Part shown: positions 43,056 through 52,607 of the stretch, one piece after another
How the letters are laid out: each line of letters opens with the position of its first letter
Numbering within the stretch: position 1 is the stretch's first letter
NCBI RefSeq assembly: GCF_001956695.1
Contig: NZ_CP019070.1
Span: forward strand, 434,001 to 498,000
Reading direction: 5' to 3'
From: Poseidonibacter parvus
Lineage (GTDB): Bacteria > Campylobacterota > Campylobacteria > Campylobacterales > Arcobacteraceae
DNA: 64,000 nt
The notes under the pieces: model-generated
What the model saw: only the letters and a program-made list of their open reading frames with translations
Databases searched by the model: none
Told to the model about the DNA's origin: nothing
Made by a program: the position numbers and the translations under genes

Positions 43056-44021
43056 TTATATTAAACCTACAACATCTCTTAATACTCTCATTTTTTCTAC
43101 AGCTACTTTAGAAGCTTTTGAAGCCCCGTAAGCTAATATCTCATGTACTTCTTTTGGATTTGCTAAAAGATGTTCTCTTCTTTCTTGATATGGTGCAAAG
43201 TATTCAGTCATTTTATCTAATAAAGTTAATTTAAAATGTCCATAACCTTCACCTGGTGTTTCATATCTAGTTTGTAATTCTTTTAACTCTTCATCATTCA
43301 TAAATAATTCACATAATTTGTAAATATTACAGTTTTCCCACTCTTTAGCTTCCTCAAGTTCTCTTGAATCAGTTACAATTCCCATAACTTGTTTTTTGAT
43401 TTTCTTTTTTGTATTAAACATATCAATCGTATTTCCATAAGATTTAGACATTTTAGCTCCATCAGTTCCTGGAACTGTAGCTAGTACTTCATCAACTTTT
43501 GATTGAGGTAATACAAATAAATCTTGTTTATATGTATGGTTAATTGAAGTTGCAATATCTCTTGCTATTTCAACGTGTTGTATTTGGTCTTTTCCTACTG
43601 GAACTATTTGAGAATCAAATAATAAAATATCTGCAGCCATTAATACAGGATATGAGAATAAACCATGGTTTGCTTGAATTCCTCTGGCAGTTTTATCTTT
43701 GTAAGAGTGAGCACGCTCAAGTAATCCCATAGATGTATGGTTTGAAAGTAACCAATACAACTCTAAAACCTCTTTTACATGATGCTGTACCCAAAAAGTT
43801 GCTTTCTGGGGATCCATTCCTAATGCTAAAAAGTTTACTGTTGCTTCAAAGGTATTTTGCTCTAAAACTTCTTTGTCTTTTACTGATGTTAATGCATGAT
43901 AAGATGCAATAAAAGCAAATAGTTCTCCCTGATTTTGTGATTCAATAATTCTTTTAATTGCACCAAAGTAATTTCCTATGTGCAGTGTTCCAGAAGGTTG
44001 AATACCTGATAAAATTCTCAA
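43056..44021 (-). CDS. trpS: Tryptophanyl-tRNA synthetase
   Basis: Charges tRNA-Trp. The 321-residue class I synthetase shows the HIGH-type motif SGTLHIGNYFGA at the start, VGKDQIQHVEIARDIA in the middle and the KMSKS loop AKMSKSYGN at about residue 195. Length is typical for the short bacterial form. It is transcribed leftwards, opposite to the Lap operon. Confidence 0.96.
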   Translation of the reverse strand: MRILSGIQPSGTLHIGNYFGAIKRIIESQNQGELFAFIASYHALTSVKDKEVLEQNTFEATVNFLALGMDPQKATFWVQHHVKEVLELYWLLSNHTSMGLLERAHSYKDKTARGIQANHGLFSYPVLMAADILLFDSQIVPVGKDQIQHVEIARDIATSINHTYKQDLFVLPQSKVDEVLATVPGTDGAKMSKSYGNTIDMFNTKKKIKKQVMGIVTDSRELEEAKEWENCNIYKLCELFMNDEELKELQTRYETPGEGYGHFKLTLLDKMTEYFAPYQERREHLLANPKEVHEILAYGASKASKVAVEKMRVLRDVVGLI

Positions 44022-44070
44022 AATATATTTCCTTGTAATTTTTTTGTAATTATAGCAAAAGTAGCTAAAA

Positions 44071-45354
44071 TTAATTATTGTTTATTTTACTTTGTATTTT
44101 TGAAATTATAAGTTCTAAATGCATTATTAAATCATAATATTCACCCATATAGGATAAAGGTACTTTTGTTTCTGCTTTTATCTCTTTTTTTAATTCTTCA
44201 ACTTCTAAAAGTTTACTTCTTAATTCCTCAATTTTGAGGCCTTCTAAAGCTAGATCAAGTGCTTGAAGTTCATCATACCATCTATATATTTTTGAACGAA
44301 CACTCCATTTATAAAGTGGAAAACCACCTTTTATTAAGGGTATTAAAAGTGTTAGTAAAGGTATGATAAGAATTTTTAATCTATCAAGATTTGAAGCAAT
44401 CCAATAAGGAAAAATTTTCTCAAGCCATGTGTCCCCATAAACAAAATATCTTTGAGCTTCTTCACTTGCAGGAATTGTTATATTTTCAATACTTGGAAAT
44501 TGATTTTCTACTTCAAATAGACTTTTTTTATTGTGAATAGTTTTAATACTTTTTAAAACTAATCTTGTTAACTCTTCAGAGAAATCATCTCTTACTACAA
44601 TTGTTGCAGTTGTAGAAAGTAGATTTACATCATGAAAAGGAAGATTTTTATATAAATTTATTGTTCCTTCATAGAGTTCAATTGATTCAAGAAAGTTATA
44701 TTGTCTACTATATGCCTTTGCTCTTTTAAAACTAAAAAGATTTATATCAGGATTTTCTAGTAACTCTTTAATGGCAGGAGAATGAGGAGAACCTACAAGA
44801 AATATTGCATCAAGCTTTCCACTTAAAAGTTTTTCTTTTCCTTCTTTACTTGAGTCGTTAAAGATATTAGAGTTTGTATTATTTATTTTGTTATCACTTA
44901 ATATCTTTGATGCTAAATCAAATGTACCACTACCTTTTTTACCAATTGATATCTTTTTTGATGTTAATTCAACAATATAATTCATTGTATATTTTTCATT
45001 TTTATAAAATATCCATAAGGGCTCATAGTATATAGAAGCAAGTGATTTTATTTGAACATCTTTTTTGTCATAATCGATACCATTTTGAACAAAAGCCATA
45101 TCAACTTTTTTATTTTTTAATAAATTAAGATTATCAACAGAACCATTTGAAGTAATAATATTAACTTTAACTTTTTGCTTTTCTAAAACTTCTTTATATA
45201 ATAAAGCAGTTTTATAATATTGACCATTTTTTGAACCAGTTGCAATTACAAACTCTTTTTTAGAAGCAGGTTGTATAAATTGAGAAGTTATGTAAAATGA
45301 AGTAACTACTAGTATTAAAGTTAGAAAAGAGACAGTTAAAAATTTATTTTTCAT
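44071..45354 (-). CDS. TAXI-family solute-binding protein with C-terminal membrane anchor
   Basis: A 427-residue protein. After an N-terminal hydrophobic segment (about 7-27), EFVIATGSKNGQYYKTALLY begins a TAXI-type TRAP binding domain, with VNIITSNGSVDNLNLLKNKKVDMAFVQNG typical of the family. A second hydrophobic segment (about 325-345) and a charged cytoplasmic-looking helix tail follow. No TRAP permease genes are next to it, so it may be a sensor or an orphan binding protein rather than part of a transporter. Confidence 0.78.
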   Translation of the reverse strand: MKNKFLTVSFLTLILVVTSFYITSQFIQPASKKEFVIATGSKNGQYYKTALLYKEVLEKQKVKVNIITSNGSVDNLNLLKNKKVDMAFVQNGIDYDKKDVQIKSLASIYYEPLWIFYKNEKYTMNYIVELTSKKISIGKKGSGTFDLASKILSDNKINNTNSNIFNDSSKEGKEKLLSGKLDAIFLVGSPHSPAIKELLENPDINLFSFKRAKAYSRQYNFLESIELYEGTINLYKNLPFHDVNLLSTTATIVVRDDFSEELTRLVLKSIKTIHNKKSLFEVENQFPSIENITIPASEEAQRYFVYGDTWLEKIFPYWIASNLDRLKILIIPLLTLLIPLIKGGFPLYKWSVRSKIYRWYDELQALDLALEGLKIEELRSKLLEVEELKKEIKAETKVPLSYMGEYYDLIMHLELIISKIQSKINNN

Positions 45355-45469
45355 ATAAAATCTTTTTTATACATATCTTATACAAAACTTTATAAAAATA
45401 TATATAAGAAAGTAATAAAAGCTAATTAAAATATGTTTATGATACAATTCGCAAAAATTTAAAGGAAAT

Positions 45470-45679
45470 ATGATGGCAATTGTAAGAGTTGAAAGAGCAT
45501 GTGGTTGTTTTAGAAATTCAGACTTTGAACAAGTTACTGAATGTGAAACAATTGATGCTGCATTAGAAAAAGCAAATGAAATGTGTACAATTATGAACGA
45601 AGATTTTTGTGAAAAACATAGATTTAAAACTCAATATGTTGAGGGTGAAGTTCTAATTAAAATGGAAATGAACGGATAA
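45470..45679 (+). CDS. Small conserved hypothetical protein upstream of serS
   Basis: A 69-residue cytosolic protein with four cysteines (ACGCF; TECET; EMCTIM; DFCEKH). AAAGGAA precedes tandem ATG codons (45470, 45473), and a TGATACAAT -10 box lies about 25 bp upstream. The even spread of charged residues and clear translation signals suggest a real gene. I recognise no domain; a metal-binding role is only a guess from the cysteines. Confidence 0.65.
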   Translation: MMAIVRVERACGCFRNSDFEQVTECETIDAALEKANEMCTIMNEDFCEKHRFKTQYVEGEVLIKMEMNG

Positions 45680-45754
45680 TACTTATTTCATCTAATCTCT
45701 TTGTAGCAATTTTTAGATATAATCTCAAAAAAATATTAAATACAAAGAGAAAAG

Positions 45755-46999
45755 ATGATTGATATAAAACTACTACAAAAAGATTTTGACAATGTTGCAA
45801 GTGCCTTAAAAAGAAAAGGTGTAGCACAAGAAATTTTAGACAACTTAAACTCTATCTCACAGAATGCAAAGCAAAAAAGACAAGACATGGAAAATGTTAC
45901 AGCTGAGCAAAATAAACTATCAAAAGAATTCGGAAGATATAAAAAAGAAGGGCTAGATATTGCTCCTTTGCAAGCTAATATTAATGAATTAAAAGCAAAA
46001 AAACAAGTATTAGAAGATGAAGTTAGAGTAATTGAAGAAGAACTTACTTCTATTATTTTAGGTGTTCCAAATATGCCAGATGATTGTGTGCCAGATGGAG
46101 CAGATGAAAATGAAAATGTAGTTTTAGAAACAATTGGTGAAAAACCAGAGTTTTCATTTGAGCCAAAAGAACATTGGGATTTAGGTGAAAAAGATGGTTC
46201 ATTAGATTTTCCAAGAGGTGTTAAATTAGCAAAATCTAGATTTGTAGCTATGCGAGGGCAAGCTGCTAAAATGGAGAGAGCACTTATAAATTATATGCTT
46301 GATTTTAATGCTAAAAGAGGTTTTGAAGAGTGGTATGTTCCTTTTATGGCAAATACTAATACACTTCAAGGAACAGGTCAACTTCCAAAATTTGAAGATG
46401 ATTTATTTAAAATTGAGGACGAGGATTTATACTTAATTCCTACAGCAGAAGTTGTTTTAACAAACCTTTATAATGATGAAATTATTCCAAGTGAAGAATT
46501 ACCAATGTTAATGACTTCTTATACTCCTTGTTTTAGAAAAGAAGCAGGAAGTGCAGGACGTGATACAAGAGGTTTAATTAGACAACATCAATTTGATAAA
46601 GTTGAAATGGTTGCTATTACTACACCAGAACAAAGTGAAAAAGTATTTGAAGATATGGTTTCTTGTGCAAGTGATTTATTAACTTCTTTAGGTTTATCTC
46701 ATCAAAAAGTGCAGCTTTGTACTGGTGATTTAGGTTTTTCTGCAGCCACAACAATTGACTTAGAAGTTTGGTTACCAGGTCAGAATAAATATAGAGAAAT
46801 TTCATCTATTTCTAATACAAAAGAATTCCAAAGTAGACGTGCAAAAATCAGATATAAAGATGGAAAGAAAAACATTTTAACTCATACTTTAAATGGTTCA
46901 AGTTTAGCAGTTGGTAGAACACTTGTTGCTATTATGGAAAACTATCAAAATGAAGATGGAAGTATCACTATCCCAGACGTTCTTAAAAAATATATGTAA
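45755..46999 (+). CDS. serS: Seryl-tRNA synthetase
   Basis: Charges tRNA-Ser and tRNA-Sec. In 414 residues it has the N-terminal coiled-coil arm (about 25-105) and the class II core: [23 protein letters not shown], motif 2 [21 protein letters not shown] (shown in part) and motif 3 [29 protein letters not shown] -10 box lies about 35 bp upstream, and a terminator hairpin follows the stop. Confidence 0.96.
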   Translation: MIDIKLLQKDFDNVASALKRKGVAQEILDNLNSISQNAKQKRQDMENVTAEQNKLSKEFGRYKKEGLDIAPLQANINELKAKKQVLEDEVRVIEEELTSIILGVPNMPDDCVPDGADENENVVLETIGEKPEFSFEPKEHWDLGEKDGSLDFPRGVKLAKSRFVAMRGQAAKMERALINYMLDFNAKRGFEEWYVPFMANTNTLQGTGQLPKFEDDLFKIEDEDLYLIPTAEVVLTNLYNDEIIPSEELPMLMTSYTPCFRKEAGSAGRDTRGLIRQHQFDKVEMVAITTPEQSEKVFEDMVSCASDLLTSLGLSHQKVQLCTGDLGFSAATTIDLEVWLPGQNKYREISSISNTKEFQSRRAKIRYKDGKKNILTHTLNGSSLAVGRTLVAIMENYQNEDGSITIPDVLKKYM

Positions 47000-47027
47000 A
47001 AGAATTAAGCTTAAGCTTAGTTCTTTT
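46998..47027 (+). terminator. Terminator after serS
   Basis: AAAAGAA (46998-47004) pairs with TTCTTTT (47021-47027), and an inner TAAGCT/AGCTTA pairing extends the stem. It overlaps the serS stop codon and ends in a T-rich stretch. Confidence 0.6.
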
Positions 47028-47110
47028 ATCTCTCTTCTAAACTCCTAAAAATTATTACTAAATTGATTAATCGTTAAAATAAAGATATACTATTGTTATA
47101 AGGGTATAAA

Positions 47111-49564
47111 ATGAAAATAATAATATTATTTATGATGTTTTTCTCAAGTGTAATAGCACAAATAAATATAGAAAAAAATGAATCTTTCTCAGATATTGAA
47201 AAAGAGTATATAAAAACAAATACAGTAACAATTGGAATGATAGAAGATTACTATCCTTTTGCATTTAAAAATAATGGAAAACCAAATGGATATTCATATG
47301 ATTATTTAAATTTGATTATTAAAAAAAGTGGTTTAAAAATAGATATCAAAATGGATACATGGAGTAATATATTAAAAAAATTCAAAAATAAAGAACTTAA
47401 TTTAATTGATACTATTTCATATAAAAAAGACAGAGAAAGTTTTACAAACTTTACAGAGCCTTATTTTCAAATTGCAAATGTAATTTTTGCCCGTAAAGGT
47501 GAGTTCCTTGATTATGAAAACTTTGAATCTTTAAAAGGAATGAAAATTGGTATAACAAAAGATATCTATTATTACGATACGGTAAAAGATTTAAATCTTT
47601 TTGAGCTAGTAACTTATAAGAATTCTAAGGAAAATATGAAAGCATTAGCATTTGGAGATGTTGATGCTGCATTTAATAATCATATGAGTGGACAAAGATA
47701 TGTTAGTGAAGCTGGATATACAAATATAAAAATTCTTGATGAGTTAAATAGTAATACAATAAAAAAAGAAGATTTGAGAATTGGAGTAGAAAAAGAGAAT
47801 GATATTTTATATTCAATTATAAATAAGTCTATAAAATTAATCTCAAGAAAAGAACTGGAGAAACTAAATAATAAATGGTTTAGTACACGTATAATACCTG
47901 ATAATCAAGTTAATGATATTGGTTTAACCAAAGAAGAAAAAAAATATTTAGATGAAAAAGAGTTTATAAATATGTGTATTGATCCTCATTGGATGCCTTT
48001 TGAAAAACTTGATGAAAAGGGTAATCATATAGGAATTACGGCAGATTATTATAAAGTTTTAAGTAAGATGATAAATCAAAATATAAGAGTAATAAAAACA
48101 ACTAGTTGGAATCAATCTATAGAATATGCAAAGAGTAGAAAATGTGATATTTTATCTTTAGCAATGCAAACACCAGAACGAAAACAATATATGGATTTTA
48201 CAACTCCGTATTTAAAAATACCAATAGTTATTGCTACAAAACTAGATGTTCCTTTTATTGATAATATTGCAAGTTTAAAAAATAAAAGTGTTGGAATTCC
48301 TAAAGGATATGCTTTTGTTGAATTATTAAAGAAAAAATATAAAAATATAAATATTATTGAAGTTGATGATATTAAAGATGGATTAAAAAAAGTTAATCAA
48401 GGTGAATTATATGGCTATATAGGAACACTAGCTAGTATTAGTTATCAATTCCAAAATGGTTTAGGCACAGCTCTTAAGATAACTGGAAAGTTTGATGAGA
48501 AATGGGAACTTGCAATTGCTGTTAGGAATGATGATAAGATATTATTTAATATTTTAGAAAAACTAGTTGAAAAGATGGATGTTTTAGAACATCAAAGGAT
48601 ATTAAGTAATTGGATATCTATAAAATATGAAAAAGAAATTAATTATACAATTATAATATATTTATTAGTTGCAGTATTTGTAATAGCTTTATTATTTTTA
48701 TATAGACAATATAGCTTAAAAAAATCTAATAGAGATTTAAAAATTGCTGTGGAAAAGAAAACAAAAGATTTACAAGCATTAAATGAAAGTTTAGAATCAA
48801 GAATTAAAGAAGAGGTAGAAAAGAACTTAGATATACAAGAAAAGCTTTTTAAATCAGAGAAAATGGCATCTATGGGAGAAATGATAGGAAATATTGCCCA
48901 TCAATGGAGACAGCCTTTATCTATGATATCTATGGGAGCAACAGGTATGCAATTACAGAAGAGTCATGGCTTACTTAGTGATGAATTCTTTGAGCAAACT
49001 TGTATTGATATAAATGAAAATGCTCAATATCTTTCTAAAACAATTGATGATTTTAGAAACTTTATTCTAGGTGATAGAACTAAAGTTGTATTCACTTTAA
49101 GTAATGAAATCAATAGGTTCCTAAGTTTAGTAAAAGGTTCTATTACTAATAATAATATTAACATGATTGTTAATATAGAAAAAGAACTTGAATTATTTGG
49201 CTATCCTAATGAACTTCTTCAATGTGTGATTAATATTTTTAATAACTCTAGAGATATATTATTAGAAAGAGAAATTAAAAACAAATATATTTTCATTACA
49301 TCGTATACTGAAAACAACAATATAATCATAAAAATAAAAGATAATGCAAGAGGAATAAATAAGGATATTCTTCCTAAAGTTTTTGATTTATATTTTACTA
49401 CAAAACATCAATCTAAAGGGACAGGTATTGGACTTCATATGACATATAACTTAATTGTAAAAGGTATGAATGGAAGTATTGAAGTTCATAATGCAAAATA
49501 TACTTATGAAAATAATGAGTATAGTGGGGCTGAATTTGTGATTAAAATTCCTAAGGAAACTTAG
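47111..49564 (+). CDS. Sensor histidine kinase with two periplasmic solute-binding domains
   Basis: The 817-residue protein has a signal peptide or first span (1-16) and two SBP_bac_3-type domains in tandem (about 30-260 and 275-500; the second has DFTTPYLKIPIVIA). A membrane span (about 513-535) and a coiled coil follow. The kinase core has its phospho-acceptor in GNIAHQWRQP (His597) and an ATPase domain ending GTGIGLHMTYNLIVKG. There is no HAMP or receiver domain and no response regulator next to it. It probably senses amino acids or other small molecules. Its stop overlaps the stop of the convergent flavoprotein gene by a few bases. Confidence 0.88.
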   Translation: MKIIILFMMFFSSVIAQINIEKNESFSDIEKEYIKTNTVTIGMIEDYYPFAFKNNGKPNGYSYDYLNLIIKKSGLKIDIKMDTWSNILKKFKNKELNLIDTISYKKDRESFTNFTEPYFQIANVIFARKGEFLDYENFESLKGMKIGITKDIYYYDTVKDLNLFELVTYKNSKENMKALAFGDVDAAFNNHMSGQRYVSEAGYTNIKILDELNSNTIKKEDLRIGVEKENDILYSIINKSIKLISRKELEKLNNKWFSTRIIPDNQVNDIGLTKEEKKYLDEKEFINMCIDPHWMPFEKLDEKGNHIGITADYYKVLSKMINQNIRVIKTTSWNQSIEYAKSRKCDILSLAMQTPERKQYMDFTTPYLKIPIVIATKLDVPFIDNIASLKNKSVGIPKGYAFVELLKKKYKNINIIEVDDIKDGLKKVNQGELYGYIGTLASISYQFQNGLGTALKITGKFDEKWELAIAVRNDDKILFNILEKLVEKMDVLEHQRILSNWISIKYEKEINYTIIIYLLVAVFVIALLFLYRQYSLKKSNRDLKIAVEKKTKDLQALNESLESRIKEEVEKNLDIQEKLFKSEKMASMGEMIGNIAHQWRQPLSMISMGATGMQLQKSHGLLSDEFFEQTCIDINENAQYLSKTIDDFRNFILGDRTKVVFTLSNEINRFLSLVKGSITNNNINMIVNIEKELELFGYPNELLQCVINIFNNSRDILLEREIKNKYIFITSYTENNNIIIKIKDNARGINKDILPKVFDLYFTTKHQSKGTGIGLHMTYNLIVKGMNGSIEVHNAKYTYENNEYSGAEFVIKIPKET

Positions 49565-51306
49565 GAAATATTAGATTTAGCCCAAGTCCCAAAAGCTTGT
49601 TTTTCAAACTTCATTTTTCCTTTTTTGCTTTTATAAATATTTATCCATGCTTGCCAGTTTTTATTATCAAGATTAGGATAATCTAACCTAAAATGACTAC
49701 AACGACTCTCTTTTCTCATTAATGATGCTTTTAATTTCATTTTTGCACTTATTATCATATTGATAGTTTCATGTGCAAGTCTTAATTCATGAAAATCTTC
49801 TGCTTTTAAATATGGAAGATGAGATTGTTCAAGCTCTTCTACATAAGCTAAAGCACCTTTTAGCATATTTTCTTTTTTTATATATAAAACAAAATTTGGA
49901 ATCATTATTCCTTGCAGTGTTTGAGTTACCCAAGCAGGAGAATATCCAGCTTTTTTATTTAAAGGTTCTAAGATTTCTTTTTTTATTGTTGCTATTCTTT
50001 TATCTGAAATCTTTGTCATTTTTATATTTTTTGCATACTCAGCACTTGCTTTTCCTGCTATATCTCCTTGAACAGCTGATCCTGCCAAAGATGAACCAAT
50101 TTGAGTATATATACCACCTGACATATAAGAGCCAAGAGCATCTCCAGCAGCATATAAGCCTTTAATTGTAGACTCACAAAATTCATTTATAGGAACTAGT
50201 CCCTCTGATTTATGTATTGCTAATCCAGCACTAGAACCTCCAACAGGAGTTCCATTCATACCTGGAGGTAAACCTTCTTTTTTGCCATTTCTTGGAGGAG
50301 GAGGTCCTTTTCTGTGTTTATGATCACCTCTTGGGTCTTCAGTCATTTTAAATTCACTAGGAGTATAAGGCCCACCTTTTATATCACTTGTAATCATCCC
50401 TGGAGGTCCCATTTTCACATCATTACCACTTGTATATGCCATATAATTAATATCTACTCCTAAATGATGATTTACTTGAACTTGTGTAGTTTCAGGTTTT
50501 TTCTCAAACATTCCATGCCAATTACCAAAAGCATCTGCAGGGTTTTTTGAATTCCCAACATGACCATCATTCCACTCTTTCCCTGTAACTTTTGCACCTA
50601 TATTATAAGCCATAATTGTTCCATCATGAGTTAAATCTCTTAATGGAAAACCGTTAGGTTTAAAGCCTCCTGCTCCTGTACATAAAATCACACTTTTTGC
50701 AGTAAAAGTATATATCTTTTCATCATCTAAACTAAATCCTGCTGCACCAGCAATCTTACCATCTTGTTTAATCAAGTGAGTTATCATTACACGTTCTAAA
50801 AGTGGAATATTTCTTTCTTCAATAGGTTTAGAAAAAGATTTATTATATAAAGCTGATTCAAAAAAACCCCAATCTTTTAATTCTTTAACTCTTTGTTTTG
50901 AATTTTGTGCCATTTGTTTTGTATAAGTTTTATTATTTGTACCTAAAGCTGATCTTGAAACTTTTTCAACAAATTCATCAATAGATAGTTTTTCTTTTTC
51001 TTCATCATAAGAGAATATTCCTTTTGCAAATGGAGTTTGACCAGAAGTTCCAAGTCCTCCTTTTGATACCATCATGACTTTTGCACCTGCATCATGAGCT
51101 TTTACACTTGCAAAGAGTCCAGCCATTCCACTACCAATTACTAGAACATCAACTTCATAGTTACTCTCTTCTAGGTTTTCTAGATTAATCTTTACTTCAT
51201 TATTAGCCCATCCAAGTGTAGAACTTAAGCTTGTTAACCAAAGCATACTAATTGCATTACTTGTAATATTTAAAAATTCTCTTCTTGAAGTATTATTTTC
51301 TTTCAT
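49561..51306 (-). CDS. Tat-exported FAD-dependent oxidoreductase (fumarate reductase/succinate dehydrogenase flavoprotein-like)
   Basis: A 581-residue protein with a twin-arginine signal (SRREFLNI) at the N terminus. VDVLVIGSGMAGLFASVKAH is the FAD-binding loop (about residue 50). GLYAAGDALGSYMSGGIYTQ and SLAGSAVQGDIAGK form the second FAD contact, and the C-terminal helical domain resembles fumarate reductase flavoproteins. A proline/glycine-rich insert (about 325-355) is unusual. It is the last gene of a ferredoxin-cytochrome-flavoprotein operon, so it probably reduces or oxidises an organic substrate in the periplasm. The substrate is unknown. Confidence 0.82.
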   Translation of the reverse strand: MKENNTSRREFLNITSNAISMLWLTSLSSTLGWANNEVKINLENLEESNYEVDVLVIGSGMAGLFASVKAHDAGAKVMMVSKGGLGTSGQTPFAKGIFSYDEEKEKLSIDEFVEKVSRSALGTNNKTYTKQMAQNSKQRVKELKDWGFFESALYNKSFSKPIEERNIPLLERVMITHLIKQDGKIAGAAGFSLDDEKIYTFTAKSVILCTGAGGFKPNGFPLRDLTHDGTIMAYNIGAKVTGKEWNDGHVGNSKNPADAFGNWHGMFEKKPETTQVQVNHHLGVDINYMAYTSGNDVKMGPPGMITSDIKGGPYTPSEFKMTEDPRGDHKHRKGPPPPRNGKKEGLPPGMNGTPVGGSSAGLAIHKSEGLVPINEFCESTIKGLYAAGDALGSYMSGGIYTQIGSSLAGSAVQGDIAGKASAEYAKNIKMTKISDKRIATIKKEILEPLNKKAGYSPAWVTQTLQGIMIPNFVLYIKKENMLKGALAYVEELEQSHLPYLKAEDFHELRLAHETINMIISAKMKLKASLMRKESRCSHFRLDYPNLDNKNWQAWINIYKSKKGKMKFEKQAFGTWAKSNIS

Positions 51307-51310
51307 GATT

Positions 51311-51943
51311 CTATCCTTTGTTTTTATTTGTTGTAAAATACGATTTAAATAGAAGTATAGAAGCTGCTAAGCTAATTAAAATTACTAAGATACTCATGCT
51401 GAGATTCATATGTCTACCTGTTTCAATTGAATGCCAAGAAGCAAAAATTATAAAGACTAAAGCTAAACTTCCATGGAATATTTTCCATGCTTTATAACTC
51501 ATTTTTAATTTATCTTTTAATATTGAAGTAAGTCCAAGAAGTAATATTAAACACCAGCCAATAATACCTATTATAATTGCTAAGCTATCAAAAGTTGTAA
51601 TCATTTTTATAAATGAATCTAGAGGTCTTGGTCCAACTTCAAAGAATCTAGGAACAACAATTAAAAAAGGATGAAATAATAGTATAGGTATAGCTGTATA
51701 TCCAAGAATTTTATGTATTTTTATAATTTTTGAAGATTGAAAAATGCTCTTTAATCCAATATTTAAATTTGATAAAAAGAATTGTAAGAGTACTACAAAA
51801 AAAGCAAGGATTGTAATAATTGAAATAGTATCTTTTAAAATGCTTCTTTGTGGTATTTGTGTTAATATAAAAAAAACCATAGGTAAAAAGACAAAAAATA
51901 TTAATAGCAATACCATATATAAGGATTTAAGATTTAAGTTCAT
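51311..51943 (-). CDS. Membrane cytochrome, ferric reductase-like transmembrane protein
   Basis: A protein of about 210 residues with six hydrophobic segments. The start at 51943 (MNLNLKSLYM) is chosen because a longer frame would overlap the ferredoxin gene, and this ATG follows the ferredoxin stop by two bases. Histidines in predicted spans (KIHKILGYTAIPILLFHPF; KIFHGSLALVFIIFASWHSI) fit haem b ligation as in ferric reductase/YedZ-type proteins. It would pass electrons between the membrane and the exported flavoprotein. Confidence 0.78.
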   Translation of the reverse strand: MNLNLKSLYMVLLLIFFVFLPMVFFILTQIPQRSILKDTISIITILAFFVVLLQFFLSNLNIGLKSIFQSSKIIKIHKILGYTAIPILLFHPFLIVVPRFFEVGPRPLDSFIKMITTFDSLAIIIGIIGWCLILLLGLTSILKDKLKMSYKAWKIFHGSLALVFIIFASWHSIETGRHMNLSMSILVILISLAASILLFKSYFTTNKNKG

Positions 51944-51945
51944 TT

Positions 51946-52161
51946 CTAACCCCAAGACACTATTACTGGAATTGATTTTTCTGATGTTATTGTTATTGCA
52001 TCTACAGGACAATAGAGTCTGCATAAATGACAAATCTGGCAATCTTCAACATATTTTATTTCTGCTTTATTTGATTTTCTGTTCATTCTAATTACATCAG
52101 TTGGACATACTTTAACACATGTTTCACACCCAATACAACCGCTAATATCTGATATAGCCAT
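51946..52161 (-). CDS. Small 2[4Fe-4S] ferredoxin
   Basis: A 71-residue protein with two full cluster motifs, CIGCETCVKVCPTDV and CQICHLCRLYCPVDAI. The ATG at 52161 (MAISDISG) is preferred because GGAG lies eight bases upstream; a GTG at 52170 overlaps that site. It is the first gene of the operon with the cytochrome and flavoprotein genes and is the likely cytoplasmic electron carrier. Confidence 0.85.
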   Translation of the reverse strand: MAISDISGCIGCETCVKVCPTDVIRMNRKSNKAEIKYVEDCQICHLCRLYCPVDAITITSEKSIPVIVSWG

Positions 52162-52304
52162 AATAATCACTCCATATTTTTATAAAGTAATTATAGGCTT
52201 GTTGTTTAAACAAGTTATAAATATTAAGTAAATAAAGGTAAATGAGTAATTATTAAAAATTTTGGATTGTAATTATTTTGATTTTTATATTGAAAGTTTA
52301 AAAG

Positions 52305-52380
52305 AGAAGTCTTATCCTGAAAAAAATTTTACAGCTACGTAATTTCTTTACTAAGGAGAGATAATAGATAAAACTTCTAT
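52305..52380 (-). ncRNA. Candidate small RNA 1 (long hairpin with pyrimidine-rich loop)
   Basis: On the minus strand AGAAGTTTTATC (52378-52367) pairs with GATAAGACTTCT (52316-52305); all 12 positions pair if one U-G wobble is counted. On the plus strand the same position would be a C-A mismatch, so the minus strand is the likely transcript. TATAAT at 52393-52388 places the start at about 52380, right at the stem. The loop carries ATCTCTCCTT, complementary to ribosome-binding sites. CTTTTAAACTTT follows the stem as a weak terminator tail. Confidence 0.55.
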
Positions 52381-52402
52381 TTCAAAAATTATATCATAAA
52401 AA

Positions 52403-52418
52403 ATGCTATTTTAATGCT
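52403..52418 (-). promoter_or_regulatory. AGCAT direct repeat upstream of small RNA 1
   Basis: On the minus strand this reads AGCAT-TAAAAT-AGCAT, identical to the repeat at 960-975 and one base from that at 12231-12246, all pointing toward their downstream genes. Here it ends nine bases before a TATAAT box, in the -35 zone. It may bind a shared regulator. Confidence 0.5.
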
Positions 52419-52532
52419 ACGTTAGTATTTTTTTTTGAAATTTGTATATTAGAATATAAATTTAAGTAAATTTTAATTTTTGTAAAAAGAAAATGAACAT
52501 AAGTAATGGATGATTTTTTAAGAAAGGTATAA

Positions 52533-52607
52533 AAGAAGTTTTATCATGAAAAATCTTATATTGACTTTTTATTTTAAAAGGAGGGGAGAGATAAAACTTC
52601 TTATTAT
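52533..52607 (-). ncRNA. Candidate small RNA 2 (paralogue of small RNA 1)
   Basis: On the minus strand AAGAAGTTTTATC (52602-52590) pairs perfectly over 13 bp with GATAAAACTTCTT (52545-52533). The loop starts TCTCCCCTCCTT, an anti-Shine-Dalgarno-like tract shared with RNA 1, and ends TTTTTCAT as in RNA 1 (TTTTTCAG). A TGATACAAT -10 box at 52619-52614 puts the start a few bases before the stem. The T-rich tail after the stem is weak. Confidence 0.55.

Noticed and set aside
45697-45749. T-box or leader structure for serS (CTCTTTGTA/TACAAAGAG inverted repeat)
   Set aside because: The -10 box lies between the two arms, so the 5' arm would not be in the transcript.
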